Shown here piece by piece: positions 1 through 10,649 of a DNA stretch of 64,000 nt. A program made the translations under genes and the position numbers. The stretch comes from Stictocephala bisonia (taxonomy: Eukaryota; Arthropoda; Insecta; Hemiptera; Membracidae): positions 3,866,668 to 3,930,667 of the forward strand of contig JAQJVL010000029.1 in NCBI GenBank assembly GCA_035578905.1, read 5' to 3'. The first letter of the stretch is position 1. Every line of letters begins with the position of its first letter. The notes below the pieces were generated by a model, which was not told the origin of the DNA, searched no databases, and was given only the letters and a program-made list of their open reading frames with translations.

Positions 1-80
1 GTATGTCTGTATCAGTAACCAGCCAAACCTCTTTGTTTCGTAGTCTGCATGTCTGCCACTGACAGCGCCTCGGCGTTACT

Positions 81-119
81 TATACCATAGACCTTCTATT
101 ATACCAGACAGTCCCATCA
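81..119 (+). repeat. recurrent short motif, copy 1
   Basis: The core CATAGACCTTCTATTATACC (86-105) is followed by CAGACAGTCCCATC. The same block of about 36 bases recurs in reverse orientation at 12280-12318, and the core recurs at 9146, 10413, 10606 and 10628. It looks like the end of an unidentified mobile element; the family is not recognised. Confidence 0.6.
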
Positions 120-388
120 TACGGGCGAGCTGGTCGTAGTTCTGGCTCAACGTGTCGGCTAGTTGTTCGAGACCTCGCCAGACTGCGCTGGCGTTGGCTC
201 TCTCCCCCCTCAACCCATTACCCACCCTCCTTAGGAAAGACGTCAGGCACTACGTCACGTACTACGTCACGTTACGTCAACGCTGCGTTGCCAAATTGAA
301 CAGTGCATGCGATACGCCCTGTTGCCGTCCTTCCCCGAGCTCTGGCCAGAGAAGGAGGAGTGCGATGCACGTTTGGAACCAACTCATA
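120..388. other. GC- and CpG-rich segment with four ACGTCA sites
   Basis: This segment is much richer in C, G and CpG than its surroundings. It holds four closely spaced ACGTCA sites (near 239-245, 251-257, 263-269 and 273-279), which resemble CRE/ATF half-sites. The plus-strand open frame here is short and proline/arginine-rich, with no recognised domain. It could be a promoter or the 5' region of a mobile element; the neighbouring recurrent motif favours the latter. Confidence 0.35.
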
Positions 389-1068
389 CATACTGACGAC
401 TAAACACTTTTTACAAATACAATAATATTATACCTACCAGAAAATACGTTTAATAAAAACAAATATGACATGTCATACTGACGACCAAACACTTTTTACA
501 AATACAATAATATTATACATACCAGAAAATACGTTTAATAAAAACAAATATGAAATGTCATACTGACGACTAAACACTTTTTACAAATACAATAATATTA
601 TACATACCAGAAAATACGTTTAATAAAAACAAAAATGACATGTCATACTGACGACTAAACACTTCTTACAAATACAATAATATTATACCTACTAGAAAAT
701 ACTTTTAATAAAAACCAAAATGACATGTCATACTGATGACTAAACACTTTTTACAAATACAATAATATTATACCTACTAGAAAATACTTTTAATAAAAAC
801 AAATGTGAAATGTCATACTGACGACTAAACAATTTTACAAATACAATAATATTATACCTACTAGAAAATACGTTTAATAAAAACGAAAATGACATGTCAT
901 ACCGACTACTAAACACTTTTAACAAATACAATAATATTATACCTACTAGAAAATACGTTTAATAAAAATAAATATGAAATTTCATACTAGACGACTAAAC
1001 AATTTTTAACAAATACAATAATATTAGGCCTATACCTACTAGAAAATACGCTGAATAAAAACGAAAAT
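389..1068. repeat. 85-bp tandem repeat, eight units
   Basis: Eight direct copies start at 389, 474, 559, 644, 729, 814, 898 and 983, each beginning CATACTGACGACTAAAC or a variant. The period is 84-85 bases. Neighbouring units differ by a few substitutions (GACATGT or GAAATGT near the junction), hinting at dimeric higher-order structure. The last unit is the most divergent. The minus-strand open frame inside it is a by-product of the repeat. Confidence 0.95.
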
Positions 1069-1795
1069 GACGAAAATAGAGTTTGTATTCATTGCTCCTA
1101 TGCCCGCACTCTTCAGACGAAAGAGTTTTGGCAAAACAAAAAAGTTTAAATGGTAATGGTAGTATTGTTTCAATTAGAATAATTAGTTAATATGTTGTGT
1201 TTTCTTTTTTTTCAATCAGTAGGAATGTTACTTGGGCTTTTGCCAGTGTTGAATTCTCTCCTAACTTGTTTTTCATAATACTGTATTATAAATATTGCAT
1301 TTGTCTAAACAATTGGTTTGGGAAATTAGTATTATTTTTGTACTTATTACTGTAATATTTTTATGAAAGTGTTATTTTTTTACATTATATACCATTAATT
1401 ATAGTATATATCTCATTTATTGTATTGTATTTAAGTATGTTGTTGCTGTGATGAAATGTTAAAGATGGAACATTACAGTACATGATTAATTGTGATGGTT
1501 TAATTTAAACTTAAGATGCAGTTTATTTCATAACTCAAAGATGTTTAAAGTGGTTTGTTGTTAACAAGAGTATTATATGTCAATTTGTTTAGTTATTTTA
1601 TTTGTTCTTCTTTTTTCTGTGGTTCCAATTTTATGCAGGTTTGGTTAAATGTAAATATATATTATCTTATAGTTGTTATTCAATTTTCTGAAAGTTGTAA
1701 ATTTCATTTAATAATACTTGGTACCAAGGTATAGACATTCGTTCTAAAATTACATATGGTATTAATATTATATATCACCAATTTAACAAACCAAG
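1069..1795. other. AT-rich stretch, nothing recognised
   Basis: Very AT-rich sequence with homopolymer runs. I see no coding pattern, splice-framed exon or terminal repeat. Confidence 0.5.
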
Positions 1796-1920
1796 AGATA
1801 CGCTAAATACACCAACATACCAAATTTCATAAAAATCGATCCATCTATTTGGTCTCCAGCGAAGTGAACATAGACACACACACACAGACAGAGAAACATA
1901 CGGACAGAAAAAAAATTAAA
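1796..1920. repeat. possible LINE-tail-like fragment with CA/GA run
   Basis: The stretch CCAAATTTCATAAAAATCG, followed by a CACACACACAGACAGAGA run, resembles tails of insect non-LTR elements. It directly precedes the hammerhead-like segment on the opposite strand. The family cannot be named from this fragment. Confidence 0.3.
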
Positions 1921-2049
1921 AACACTTGGGTGTAGGAAACCCTAAAATTGATAAGGACCGACTTATAAAATTCATTTAAAAATAACTGTTTAATTTGGAT
2001 ACTTGTGATCGTATGTCCGGTTCGGAAATACATATCTACAATATTTACA

Positions 2050-2096
2050 AGATGACCAGACGTTTCGCCAATACTCTGATGTGGCATCCTCAGTGG
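2050..2096 (-). ncRNA. hammerhead-ribozyme-like motif of the Penelope type
   Basis: On the minus strand CTGAGGA (2093-2087) fits the CUGANGA core. It is followed by a TGCC/GGC stem with an 11-12 base loop, then GAAAC (about 2066-2062) and GTC (2056-2054). AC/GU could form the very short stem III typical of Penelope-like elements. The following CATCTTGTAAATATTGTAGAT also occurs in the loop of the palindrome at 4470-4608. Motif order fits; activity is not shown. Confidence 0.5.
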
Positions 2097-2099
2097 TTT

Positions 2100-4440
2100 C
2101 TCTGAGACTGATTTCTTATCGTCTGAATCAGCTAATTTATTTTAAAAACGTCAAATGCCATACCTGCTTGGAATTTTAAAAATATTTTATCAATTTTGCT
2201 AACAACTGGTTAAATTTTTAAAATCGAGATTCTACAGTTCAAGCTACAAAAATTGCTCGCATAAAAAATCATTTAAATCCTTTCAGGGGTTGCCTCAGAA
2301 ACTCAGTGAACAAAAATACTTATACAATTTAAATTTAAGTTATCAACAATTAAAATGAATCTATAGTTACCACCATTTTAGCTATGATAATATGAAAAGT
2401 GTTTTTAAAGCGGACATGATTTGTTAGTGTTTGAATAGTTTCAATTAATTAATTTATAAGGAAAGTGTTGCAGTGTACAAATTTGCAGCCTTGAAGAACT
2501 CCATGAATAGATAAGTAGACATTAATATTTGTGTATATCAGTGATGAGTGCCGTAATTAATTAGGTAGAATAATTGATTGATTATGTTAAATATGTCCAA
2601 TCAAATGAGTGTATAGAAACAATTCCTTCGTTTTGATTACTACAATTTGTAAATGTCTTATAATGTTTTAAAGGAAGTTCATGTATTTTTTTACAGTTAT
2701 AATAGTTTAAGTTATTCTAATTACTGTAATAGAATGTTTTTGGCTTTGATTCTCAAAGACCAAGAAAAAAATTGATTCCGATCGTCCAAAAAATTTGAGC
2801 GAAGTTAGGACTATGAAGTCCTCTTTCCACCTAACCTCAAATAAGTTTTGGAGAGCAGAAGAAAATTTTTATTATTTTAAATTTGTGTAACATTTGACTC
2901 GAGGATGTTTACAAAAAGACCAATTCATGTCTAAACTATGTGGAATTGTTATTCAATGAAATGGATATGCTCGAAAATCACTTTGTAGGTCATATAACTT
3001 CATAATAATTTACTGCGATCAAATATGTTATTTTTAGGTACAGCTTTCATTGCTCAGCTCTTCTTTCTAGATTAATTTATATCTTAATGTATAAATGTAA
3101 ATGATAATAATCCTTTTGGCGAGTAAACTCGCCAATTGGCTTTTGAGAATTGGTTTACTAGAATGAAAAATTAAACACAATTTCTTATCAGTTCTGCAAG
3201 CATTAGTAACACATAATTGTTCTATATCAAACCGAGACGGTATGGTGATTTTATTAGATTAAAACAGGTATTTAATTTGAAAACTACAATTACTACAAAT
3301 ATGTGAAAAAATAACTATATTTAAAGTGCATCAATGCATTTAACAAGTAATTACACCTTTTAACTATCAAATTGTTTACAGTATTAACATTAAGCATCCG
3401 ACGACTCGACTACTACAGCGACACTACCTGGTGGCAACTTTGTTAACTATCAGAGAGGAATAAGTCCCCACATCTGACGACTTAAAGACTACAGACAGTA
3501 CTGTTCCGGTTTTATTTTGTAGATACTGTCGACGCAGAATTTATGTACACTCGAGTTTTAAAGTTGGTTTCTCAGAAAGAAAGATGCCCAAGAAAAATCA
3601 AATATCATCACCGTTTTCCTCGTATAATTATACGTTATAAATTATCAATTTTGAAATTTTATTATAAGTTTTAGTAATTTTTATCCTAGTTGGAACACAA
3701 AACAGTGCCGAAACTTGAGAACTAGTTTTTACTGTGAACCAAGTTTATACTTTTTATTTTATTGATGCACAGTGAAAACTAGTTCAAAGTCCGGTGCGAG
3801 TACTTTTTTGTTCCATATTGGATAACAATTATTAAACTTAAAATAATAAAATTTAAAAATGTTTCTTTATATAATTACACGAGGAAAACGATGGATTTTT
3901 CAAGGCCTGTTAATTTCTCAGCAATCAAACAACTTTCAAACTCCAGTTCACATAATTTTTTTACCGTGCTTGTGCCAGTTGATTACATTAATACAGTATA
4001 AAGAAAAATCAATTAACACAATATAATTTGACAACATTAAACTTAAATCTAAACAATTTAAACTAAAAATTGTTTGGTTACTGTAAATATACAATTTACA
4101 GGCCATTGCAACACATTTATGCGCGTTTTCATATTTTTCAGGTCAAGATGTTTCATATCTTAATCTCTGACAGTGGGCACCTGCCAAGCCCTGAATCTCA
4201 TTCTCCCTCGAGAAAGGAGAGCGTCAAGCTAATGAGACTAGTGCCTTGTGGGGGTGTATCCCTAAGAGAAAAATAGGTTTGTATCATCTTTTTCTCAAAA
4301 TCATCAGTGAAATAAAAGTATTGCATCGAAATAGAAAATAATACTAAAATTTCTTGTATTACTTTTAAATAACCTATGTATGTAGACGTTTTATGTAGAT
4401 TAGAAACACCTTAAAAACTTAAATGCTTATAGATTATCTT
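2100..4440. other. AT-rich stretch, no gene recognised
   Basis: No convincing exon or transposase. Around 2808-2850 a short piece (GCGAAGTTAGGACTATGAAG) resembles the GCGAAGTTAGGGCTAAG repeat family seen at 14.3 and 16.4 kb. Around 3680-3800 there is a short inverted similarity containing AACTAGTTTT. The frame at 4070-4276 has no recognisable domain. Confidence 0.4.
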
Positions 4441-4471
4441 AGAACTTAGGCTTAAGCGGCCGGTGTCATAA

Positions 4472-4606
4472 CTAGTATCTACAGTTTCCGGTGACAACCG
4501 CGTCAAGGTACTATCTACAATACCTGGTCAATAAACGTCTGGTCATCTTGTAAATATTGTAGATATTACCTTGACGTGGTTGTCACCGGAAACTGTAGAT
4601 TCTAGC
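4472..4606. mobile_element. foldback MITE (CTAG-ended), copy 1
   Basis: Arms of about 55 bases (CTAGTATCTACAGTTTCCGG... and its reverse complement ending ...CTGTAGATTCTAG) flank a loop of about 22 bases. A second copy lies at 47572-47690. The loop contains AACGTCTGGTCATCTTGTAA, which also follows the hammerhead-like core at 2050-2096, so this palindrome is probably derived from ends of that Penelope-like family. Confidence 0.75.
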
Positions 4607-4609
4607 TTA

Positions 4610-5095
4610 TAGATTATGATAGAATTTTCAGAAAATCGTGTCTTCTTACAAACTATTTACACGTACTCACAATTTTGAAACAATAATGTTCTTTTTACAA
4701 ATGAGTGTACCTGTAATTATTTGTAAGAAGACATGGTGTTGTTTAAAGTTTATCGTAATCTGTTTTCTTCATAATATGGGTTGGTTAAAGTGATTATATT
4801 TTAATTGTTAAATAACTTAATTAAACACTATTTTTCGTTATTATCTTGCATAAAAATATATAAAGTCAAGGAGTCTCTAAGTTTTTTAGGTATTTAAAAC
4901 GACTTTCATTTTGCTATCTATAAATATATTTTTTGAAAATTGTAACTACAGTTTTGTCTTGAAACAAAAATTAAATCAACCGGCGTTAAATAAAATGATC
5001 ACATCAAACCAACGTTTTATCCCCTCATTATTATTAAATTAGAAAATCATAGCTGATTATTTTTAGTTGATAACAGAAATTCCTTTTGAATACTT
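4610..5095. other. AT-rich stretch, nothing recognised
   Basis: No coding signal or repeat structure identified. Confidence 0.4.
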
Positions 5096-5133
5096 AAGTG
5101 ATTTTCATTTGTGTTTTATTTATCTTTGCGGCA

Positions 5134-5317
5134 GATTGTGTCGATACCACTCACCACCTTCAAGCATGGTATTCATCCTCAGTACACCGACCTCATCTAC
5201 AACAACACTATCCTGAACCTCATCGCACCAGAGACATTTTTAACCTCACCAGAGAAGACATTCTCAACTTCACCAGACATTGGCAACTATGTAAACTGGA
5301 AATTTAATGAAATTTAA
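5134..5317 (+). CDS. possible terminal exon of an unknown gene
   Basis: A polypyrimidine-rich tract ending GCGGCAG precedes an open frame reading IVSIPLTTFKHGIHPQY and ending at a TAA at 5315-5317. Base use is distinctly C-rich and codon-like compared with the AT-rich surroundings, with repeated TFLTSPEK / TFSTSPD phrases. A second frame is open over the same stretch, so the reading is uncertain. No family is recognised and no companion exon was found in the window. It could equally be a piece of an old element. Confidence 0.25.
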
Positions 5318-5411
5318 TATAATATGAGATTATTTATATAAAGCTCAAGTCTCGCACTTTTTTATAAATCAAATTAAATAGTTCGCCTTTATTATTATAC
5401 GCAGGGTGTTT

Positions 5412-5478
5412 ATTATGTCTGGAAACACCTAAATACATTCTTTATTATGTCTGGAAACACCTAAATACATTCTTTATT
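5412..5478. repeat. two-copy 34-bp tandem duplication
   Basis: TATTATGTCTGGAAACACCT and the following bases are repeated directly twice with no or almost no difference, so the duplication is recent. Confidence 0.85.
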
Positions 5479-5479
5479 C

Positions 5480-6885
5480 ATCGAATTATAAATTTGAAAC
5501 TTTATATTCGTGATAGAGATTGAGAATTTAATTTTCTGAACAATGTTTCCTTATGTCACACTAACGGGGGACGTCCTGTTTAGGGTATCATCAATATTCC
5601 TTATGGAAGCATATACCTTTGATACATCACTTTAAAGGTTATAGAGAACTAAATTGAATGCCACCAACCACATCTCTAAGGAATCACTCTTATCACAAAA
5701 TAGAGAACTTAGTTGAATAAAAAATCCACAACACAAAAAAACTGTGTTGGGAAAGGATCCGATAAATGTAAATTTTATGTTTGATATTTTAAATATTACC
5801 AGAAGTAAATACCTTTCTTGCAGGACAATTAGTACAAATATCTTTACAATACTAAATTAAAGTGTTAAATATGTGCAAATAGGAATGATAGCGCTTGCAT
5901 GTTATGTTTAATAAAGCGAATTATAAGTGTTGGAGCATATTAGATGGCAAAAGGTAGCAATTTTAAATAAAACAAAAGGTTCGGCACCCGAGTAAGAAAA
6001 CCCAGTAGGATTAAAAAGTCCTCATTAATAACACAGAATATAGACAGACACCGAAGCCCCACGGTATAGGAAATAATGAAACGGACAGTTCATGGTATTT
6101 CTGAAAATGAAGACGTTGAGATGGTCGCTAACTGGCGTGGCGTTGCCAGATCATAGTGCGGGATTCTCGTTTTCCCGCAGTGGAGGGAGGAATACAGAAT
6201 GGACAGACAGAACTCCAACCGACAGACATATTGGTGACACAGTTAAAACACTGATTTATCTAAGTCTTTATAAAATCATAAAATGAAAATCTTTATATGA
6301 AAATGAAAAACATATGAAAAATGAAAATAAGTTTTGATTATTTACAAAACCAAAAATAATTTTTTTTTAATTAAAAATAATTCTAAAATAAGAAGAAGAA
6401 AATATAAGTGTAAACCCAAATTTCATTTTATAGTATTACATGTAAATTTATAATAAATCATCTGCAAGTTCATCTCGTCTGAAAATGGTTCAAGTAATTT
6501 ACCGCCACCGACCCACTTAATACTCGTATTTGTACTATCTTGAACTTAGAATTTGTTAAGCATGATTTGTGTGAAGTTTAATTTGCTCTTAATGATCAAA
6601 AGAAAATGTATAAGTCTTGATTTTTACAACAACAATAGTTAAATTGTCAAAAAAATTCAATGATAAATAGTAAAAAAGTAATTTATAAGTTCTATATCTT
6701 TTTATCACGATCTTTTATTCTCATGTGCTTACTTTTCAGTTGTCTTTTCCAGCCACTCTCCCACCATCCTTTTTATACAGTTCAAAACTTATAAGTTTAC
6801 CAAAAGCAGAGGTTTTGAATTCATTTGATATCTATAAACAAATGTTTATGGATAAGACGCGGGAAAAGAGTTTCAATTAAATTCT
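5480..6885. other. no gene recognised
   Basis: AT-rich sequence. A slightly GC-richer piece at 6110-6200 contains a short open frame without any recognisable domain. Confidence 0.4.
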
Positions 6886-6889
6886 TATT

Positions 6890-7030
6890 CTTACATATGA
6901 GACGCCGACACAACGTTGTTGGTATTTTAAGACGAATATGAATGATTATATGAGTGTAGGATGAGTGTTGTCTGGTTACTAACTGAGTTCAACTGTTCCT
7001 CAGAAAGGGCAATCTTTTAATAGCCCAACA
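6890..7030 (-). repeat. degenerate SINE 3' portion
   Basis: Elements such as GACGCCGACAC, ATGAGTGTAGGATGAGTG, GTTACTAACTGAGTTC and CTCAGAAAGG line up with the reverse-strand SINE copy at 39165-39305. It is diverged and lacks the tRNA-like head. Confidence 0.5.
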
Positions 7031-7236
7031 GCTAGGGCAACTAAGGGACCTATAGCTTTACATAGAATCCGAACCACGTAGTGCTGGTCTGATTTTCAGA
7101 TAATTAACAAGCCTGATACTCAGTTATCTCCCCCACACAACATCCGCACAATGTTTACCACTCAATATGGACACCCCAGACTTCTCTAGTAGTGTCCACG
7201 CCGATAGCAACCATTGAGCGGACGCCATGTCGGTAT
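7030..7236 (-). repeat. dispersed repeat (GAACCACG family), copy A
   Basis: Shares long segments with 11055-11285: AATAGCCCAACAG..GGGCAACTAAGGGACCTA, CCGAACCACGTAGTG, TGGTCTGATTT, ATGGACA..., and GGCAACCRTTRAGCGGA. Both copies have the same orientation. Probably a SINE or short non-autonomous element. Confidence 0.7.
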
Positions 7237-7579
7237 TAAGGCCCGGTGCACACGAGCGACGTGCGTCCAGTGCAGTTGGCGTCCATGGACGCCGAGGACG
7301 CCGCGTTTTCTCGAAGTATAGATTTAAATGAATCAGTTCACACGATACTGCACTGGACGCCGACTGCAGCGTCACCACCACGTTCTTAGGAAGTGGACGC
7401 CACTTTTCTGAAAACGCGGCGGTGACGTTGCAGTTCGGCGACTTGTCGATACATGCAAACATATGGAGCGGAGCAGTGCACACGAGCTGCCAACTGCCAT
7501 CCAACTACTTGATCTCAGAGCGGTGTTGTGTGGTTATCATTTGTACCTTTGTTATTGTTTGTTGTTTATTTTATTAATT

Positions 7580-7764
7580 ATGATGGAAGACGGCATTGAT
7601 GTGGAGATTTTGATAGCTGAAGTAAGTGATTGACCTATTATTTGGAAATCATCTTTAGAAGAATATCATGATAGGAACAAAAAGCAATGTGCCTGGCATG
7701 AAATATGTCAAATTCTTTATCCAGGCTTCAATGAAATGGAAACCAAAGAAAAATGTAATTTGGG
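7580..7764 (+). pseudogene. MADF/Myb-like protein of the Harbinger element, first exon
   Basis: From ATG at 7580 the frame reads MMEDGIDVEILIAEV, then an in-frame TGA, then PIIWKSSLEEYHDRNKKQ and CAWHEICQILYPGF. This is the MADF pattern (I..V...P.IWd.s...Y.d...k..aW..i) of the DNA-binding partner encoded by PIF/Harbinger elements. The frame runs into a GTAAGT donor at 7765. The internal stop replaces a residue between the V and P of the motif. The acidic start and the donor fit exon 1; the rest was not found. Confidence 0.65.
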
Positions 7765-8830
7765 TAAGTTTTTAAAACTGTTGTATTAATAGTTTACTGT
7801 TGAAGGTAAAATATTAAAACTTGACTTTAACACGCAATTGCAAACCTAATTTTATTGTTAGCAAATTAATAAATGCATTAAATCAGTTTTTTTTTTTCAA
7901 TTTAATCAGATTTTTTTATTAAATTTTTATTGTATATCTTTTTGAGAATATTTACCTAAAGTTTTATTGTATTCCAATCAAGATTTTATGAAGAAAAGAT
8001 AAAAAAAAAAAAAAACGAATGTAGGAAATTCAGAGGTTATAGGATAGAAGTTATAGTAGAGGTTTGTGTGTGTGTTCAAGACTTTGACCGCAGACCAAAA
8101 TAAAGTTAAATAAAGTTTTTTATAACAATCATTAAAATAACTTCTTGAGTTTTAGAAATGTTTAATTTAGTACCCTCTTACTATGTACTAATGTTAATGG
8201 TATAGACATCCTCGTGCATTAGTTAAAATATAATATGCTTTCCAGATGGATCTATATATACATTTTTCAGAATTTTAAAACTAAATCTAGACTTGCAGTG
8301 TAAATATTTTTATTAATTGACATAACTATTTTGATTAAATACACAAAATACTTTTTTATGTAACCGAAATATACGTAGTACAGTGTTGTCTGACAGATTA
8401 AGTTACTTTCAGTTTAAATATAAGTAATTTTAAGTTTATAAAGCATGTGAGGTTTTAAATACCAATATTACAATTAAATAGTATACGTAATACTGTATTT
8501 TTACTGATATTTCTTTATTTAACTTTGCTTAATGACGAATTATTGTTCAATGTAAATTGCAGTAGGATCAATTACAGGCCATTCTTCGCCATCTTTCAAT
8601 TGGGGATTTAAATAATATCTCGAAACCTGAAAACTATACATCTCCTTCTGATAATTAACAAGTCATGCTATCCATGGAATAAATGAAAAAGCAACGTTTA
8701 GTTTGAAAATATATAATTAAATAAAATATAACGTTTCTATCTAATGTACAGTATTAAGCTAAAACATTATGAACTTAGTATGTAAATACAGTACATCAAT
8801 GAATTATTAATTAATAAGTGTTATGTAAGT

Positions 8831-9147
8831 TTACACCATCTTATCTTGCCAGCTAACTCTTCCAATTTCACTGTTGAAATACTGTGTAAGTTTCTGTCTA
8901 CGTCTACGTAATACTATTCCTCTGGCCATTTTCAATATTTTCTTCGCCAATATCATGAAAACCACTCACGACAAACGTGTCTTTTTCACGGAATCCATCA
9001 CGAGATCAAACATAGTTATGCAATATGCAGCAGCATTTCACTATGTCTATAGCTAACTTTTTGTCAACATTTATAGCTTTGTGAAAAATTCTCCATTTGT
9101 TGGAAAGTATTCCAAATGTGCATTCCACAAATCGACGTGCTCTACTG
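8831..9147 (-). pseudogene. PIF/Harbinger transposase, C-terminal fragment
   Basis: The minus strand reads SRARRFVECTFGILSNKW, RIFHKAINVDKKLAIDIVKC and CCILHNYV. This is the conserved C-terminal block of Harbinger (HARBI1-like) nucleases: SRARR..E..FGIL..rwRif...i......i..i....c.lHN. After LHNYV there is a TGA and then a frame change, but the family's usual ending is visible in another frame (LTQYFNSEIGRVSWQDKM, then TAA at 8833-8831). The upstream catalytic DDE region is missing. Dead relic. Confidence 0.75.
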
Positions 9148-9166
9148 GTATAATAGAAGGTCTATG
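9146..9166 (-). repeat. recurrent short motif, copy 2
   Basis: TGGTATAATAGAAGGTCTATG is identical to the core of copy 1 in reverse orientation. It sits exactly between two unrelated transposase fragments (Harbinger on the left, a hAT-like N-terminus on the right), as expected of an element end or a scar. Confidence 0.65.
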
Positions 9167-9167
9167 A

Positions 9168-9375
9168 TATTACCAAGGTCCAATTTTTTTCAGTAGGCTC
9201 CTTCATCATAAGAAGAAGTAACTGAATCAGTTTGTTTACTTACGTCATGGCAAGACTTTGAACAGCCTGGGGAAGCTTTTATTAAACACTCAGATTCCGC
9301 TTCTTCATCGGTCTTAGACACGGTCACTGGTTCTTTTATTTATAAAAAATTTCTAATGTCTGTTGTTTTTTTACT
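9168..9375 (-). pseudogene. N-terminal fragment of a hAT-type (TTF/ZMYM-like) transposase
   Basis: The minus strand starts at an ATG near 9375, reads MSKKTTDIRNFL, has a stop, then continues in the same frame as IKEPVTVSKTDEEAESECL and finishes near a KKLDLG phrase. A Lys-rich start with 'RNFF', a Ser/Asp/Glu-rich linker and then the beginning of a TTF-type zinc finger are usual for one class of hAT transposases and for ZMYM1-like proteins. The assignment rests on this pattern only and is tentative. Confidence 0.35.
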
Positions 9376-9854
9376 CATTTTGTCAAAACTGTAGATTCCA
9401 TAGATAAACAAAACAGAAAAATGATAATACTGTAATTAACTAATATAGAAACACCACTCATCTCATCTTAAATAACACAAATAAAAACCCTTATTTTAAT
9501 ACATGAAGCATGAAAGCGGGAACAGAGCATTAACACTAGCTGACAACTGCTGACTGACTGGGCTGGGCAGACTGGCGCACACGTGTCTAGACGATATAGC
9601 ACTCCTGTTGTGACTTGCCGAATAATTGAAACACCGCCGCCAGCCGTGCCAATTGGTAGATGGTAGATAGTCGAAGTCAACCCGTAATTGTATTGTATAA
9701 GTGGGATGCTAATACTTGCACTGATCTTCATTTTGGATTAATGGCATTCTAATTTATTATTATTAGTATATATAGAGTCAACATGCATTTAAGTTCATCG
9801 TTCATTTAATAACTTTTATATAAAATTATATTCCTTATAAATAAAAATTAAAAT

Positions 9855-10400
9855 TCACACGAAGGTTGGGGGGGCATTGCCCCCCCCCCATAACTCCGCC
9901 CATGGCCATTATAAAACACATGGTTTTTGAAAAAAGAGGTTGATTGTTTTGGAATTGTAAGGTTATTCTGGTTACGTAAAGAATATGACATTGTAACTGA
10001 AGTAGTGAAATTAGACATATTCTGCTTGACAAAAATTAAAGTTTCCACTATGTAAATACATGGCATCGTTAGGATCTTTGATTCCTGGAAGTAATCCTTA
10101 CAAGACTGGAACTTACGCAAAGTAAAAATAGTTCTAACAGCCCACTTATGTAGTTTGAATTTTTTAAACTGTTCTTTGACATTCATAGCCCCAAATAGAT
10201 ATAGCATACGCTAGGTGGGGGGTAGTTAAGACCGTAGACCGCAGCCAGGAGAATGTCAACATTTGCTAAGTTTTTAAAACTACGCAAAACAAAAATTCCA
10301 GAAGTGAGTTTTTTTTAACTTGTTCGATGTGTCTGTGGAAATTGAAATTCTCGTCCAGGACCACTCCCAAGAAAAGGACGCTCCTGGGGATTGGTCTCTC
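9855..10400 (-). pseudogene. LINE (Jockey/CR1-like) ORF2 3' fragment
   Basis: On the minus strand, ERPIPRSVLFLGVVLDENF is followed, after frame breaks, by HKWAVRTIFTLRKFQSCKDY and FQESKILTMPCIYIVETLIF. This is the usual region after the reverse transcriptase of Jockey/CR1-like elements: FLGv.iDe...w..Hi, then l..QkraiR.i.g....s...f....iltlp.lyi.e...f. Reading frame is lost several times. The tail at 9860-9905 is G/C-homopolymeric (GGGGGGG..CCCCCCCCCC), so that end is uncertain. Confidence 0.7.
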
Positions 10401-10410
10401 AGTCACTTAT

Positions 10411-10452
10411 ATCATAGACCTTCTATTATACTTATAATAGAAGGTCTGTGGT
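10411..10452. repeat. recurrent short motif, inverted pair (copies 3 and 4)
   Basis: CATAGACCTTCTATTATA (10413-10430) is followed almost at once by its reverse complement TATAATAGAAGGTCTGTG, giving a hairpin with a 1-3 base loop. This suggests two element ends joined head to head. Confidence 0.7.
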
Positions 10453-10605
10453 TATATATGGTCGAATAACGTACGAAATTCACTGACTGTTCTTATTATT
10501 ACCTCCCATGTTTCGTTTAAAGTCTAAGGACAAATTACAATTTGCAACACATCTGAGGATATTGCTCTTGCTCAATACCTGCTAATAATTTCTGGAACAT
10601 AATAA

Positions 10606-10648
10606 CATAGACCTTCTACTATACTAGCATAGACCTTCTATTATACCT
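10606..10648 (+). repeat. recurrent short motif, direct pair (copies 5 and 6)
   Basis: CATAGACCTTCTACTATACTA (10606-10626) is followed directly by CATAGACCTTCTATTATACC (10628-10647) with one difference: a tandem repeat of the motif. Confidence 0.7.
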
Positions 10649-10649
10649 T

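Larger units (their letters stand above)
7241..9147. mobile_element. PIF/Harbinger relic
   Basis: The left end GGCCCGGTGCACACGAGC, preceded by TTAA, matches the usual Harbinger terminal style (GGGCCGGTGCACACG). Inside, a plus-strand MADF-type frame (7580-7764) and a minus-strand Harbinger transposase C-terminus (8831-9147) lie in the opposed arrangement typical of this superfamily. GC-rich subterminal repeats (TGCAGT, GGCGTCCA) occupy 7250-7500. No matching right terminus was found; the element appears cut at about 9147 by the recurrent motif. Confidence 0.7.

Noticed and set aside
740..931. Minus-strand frame in the left tandem array
   Set aside because: Its residues repeat with the 85-bp unit; it is a by-product of the repeat.
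389..1068. CRISPR-like array
   Set aside because: Repeats are contiguous 85-bp units without unique spacers, in a eukaryotic sequence.
7124..7504. 126-codon minus-strand frame
   Set aside because: Lies over the GC-rich Harbinger end and a dispersed repeat; no domain, and it crosses the element boundary.
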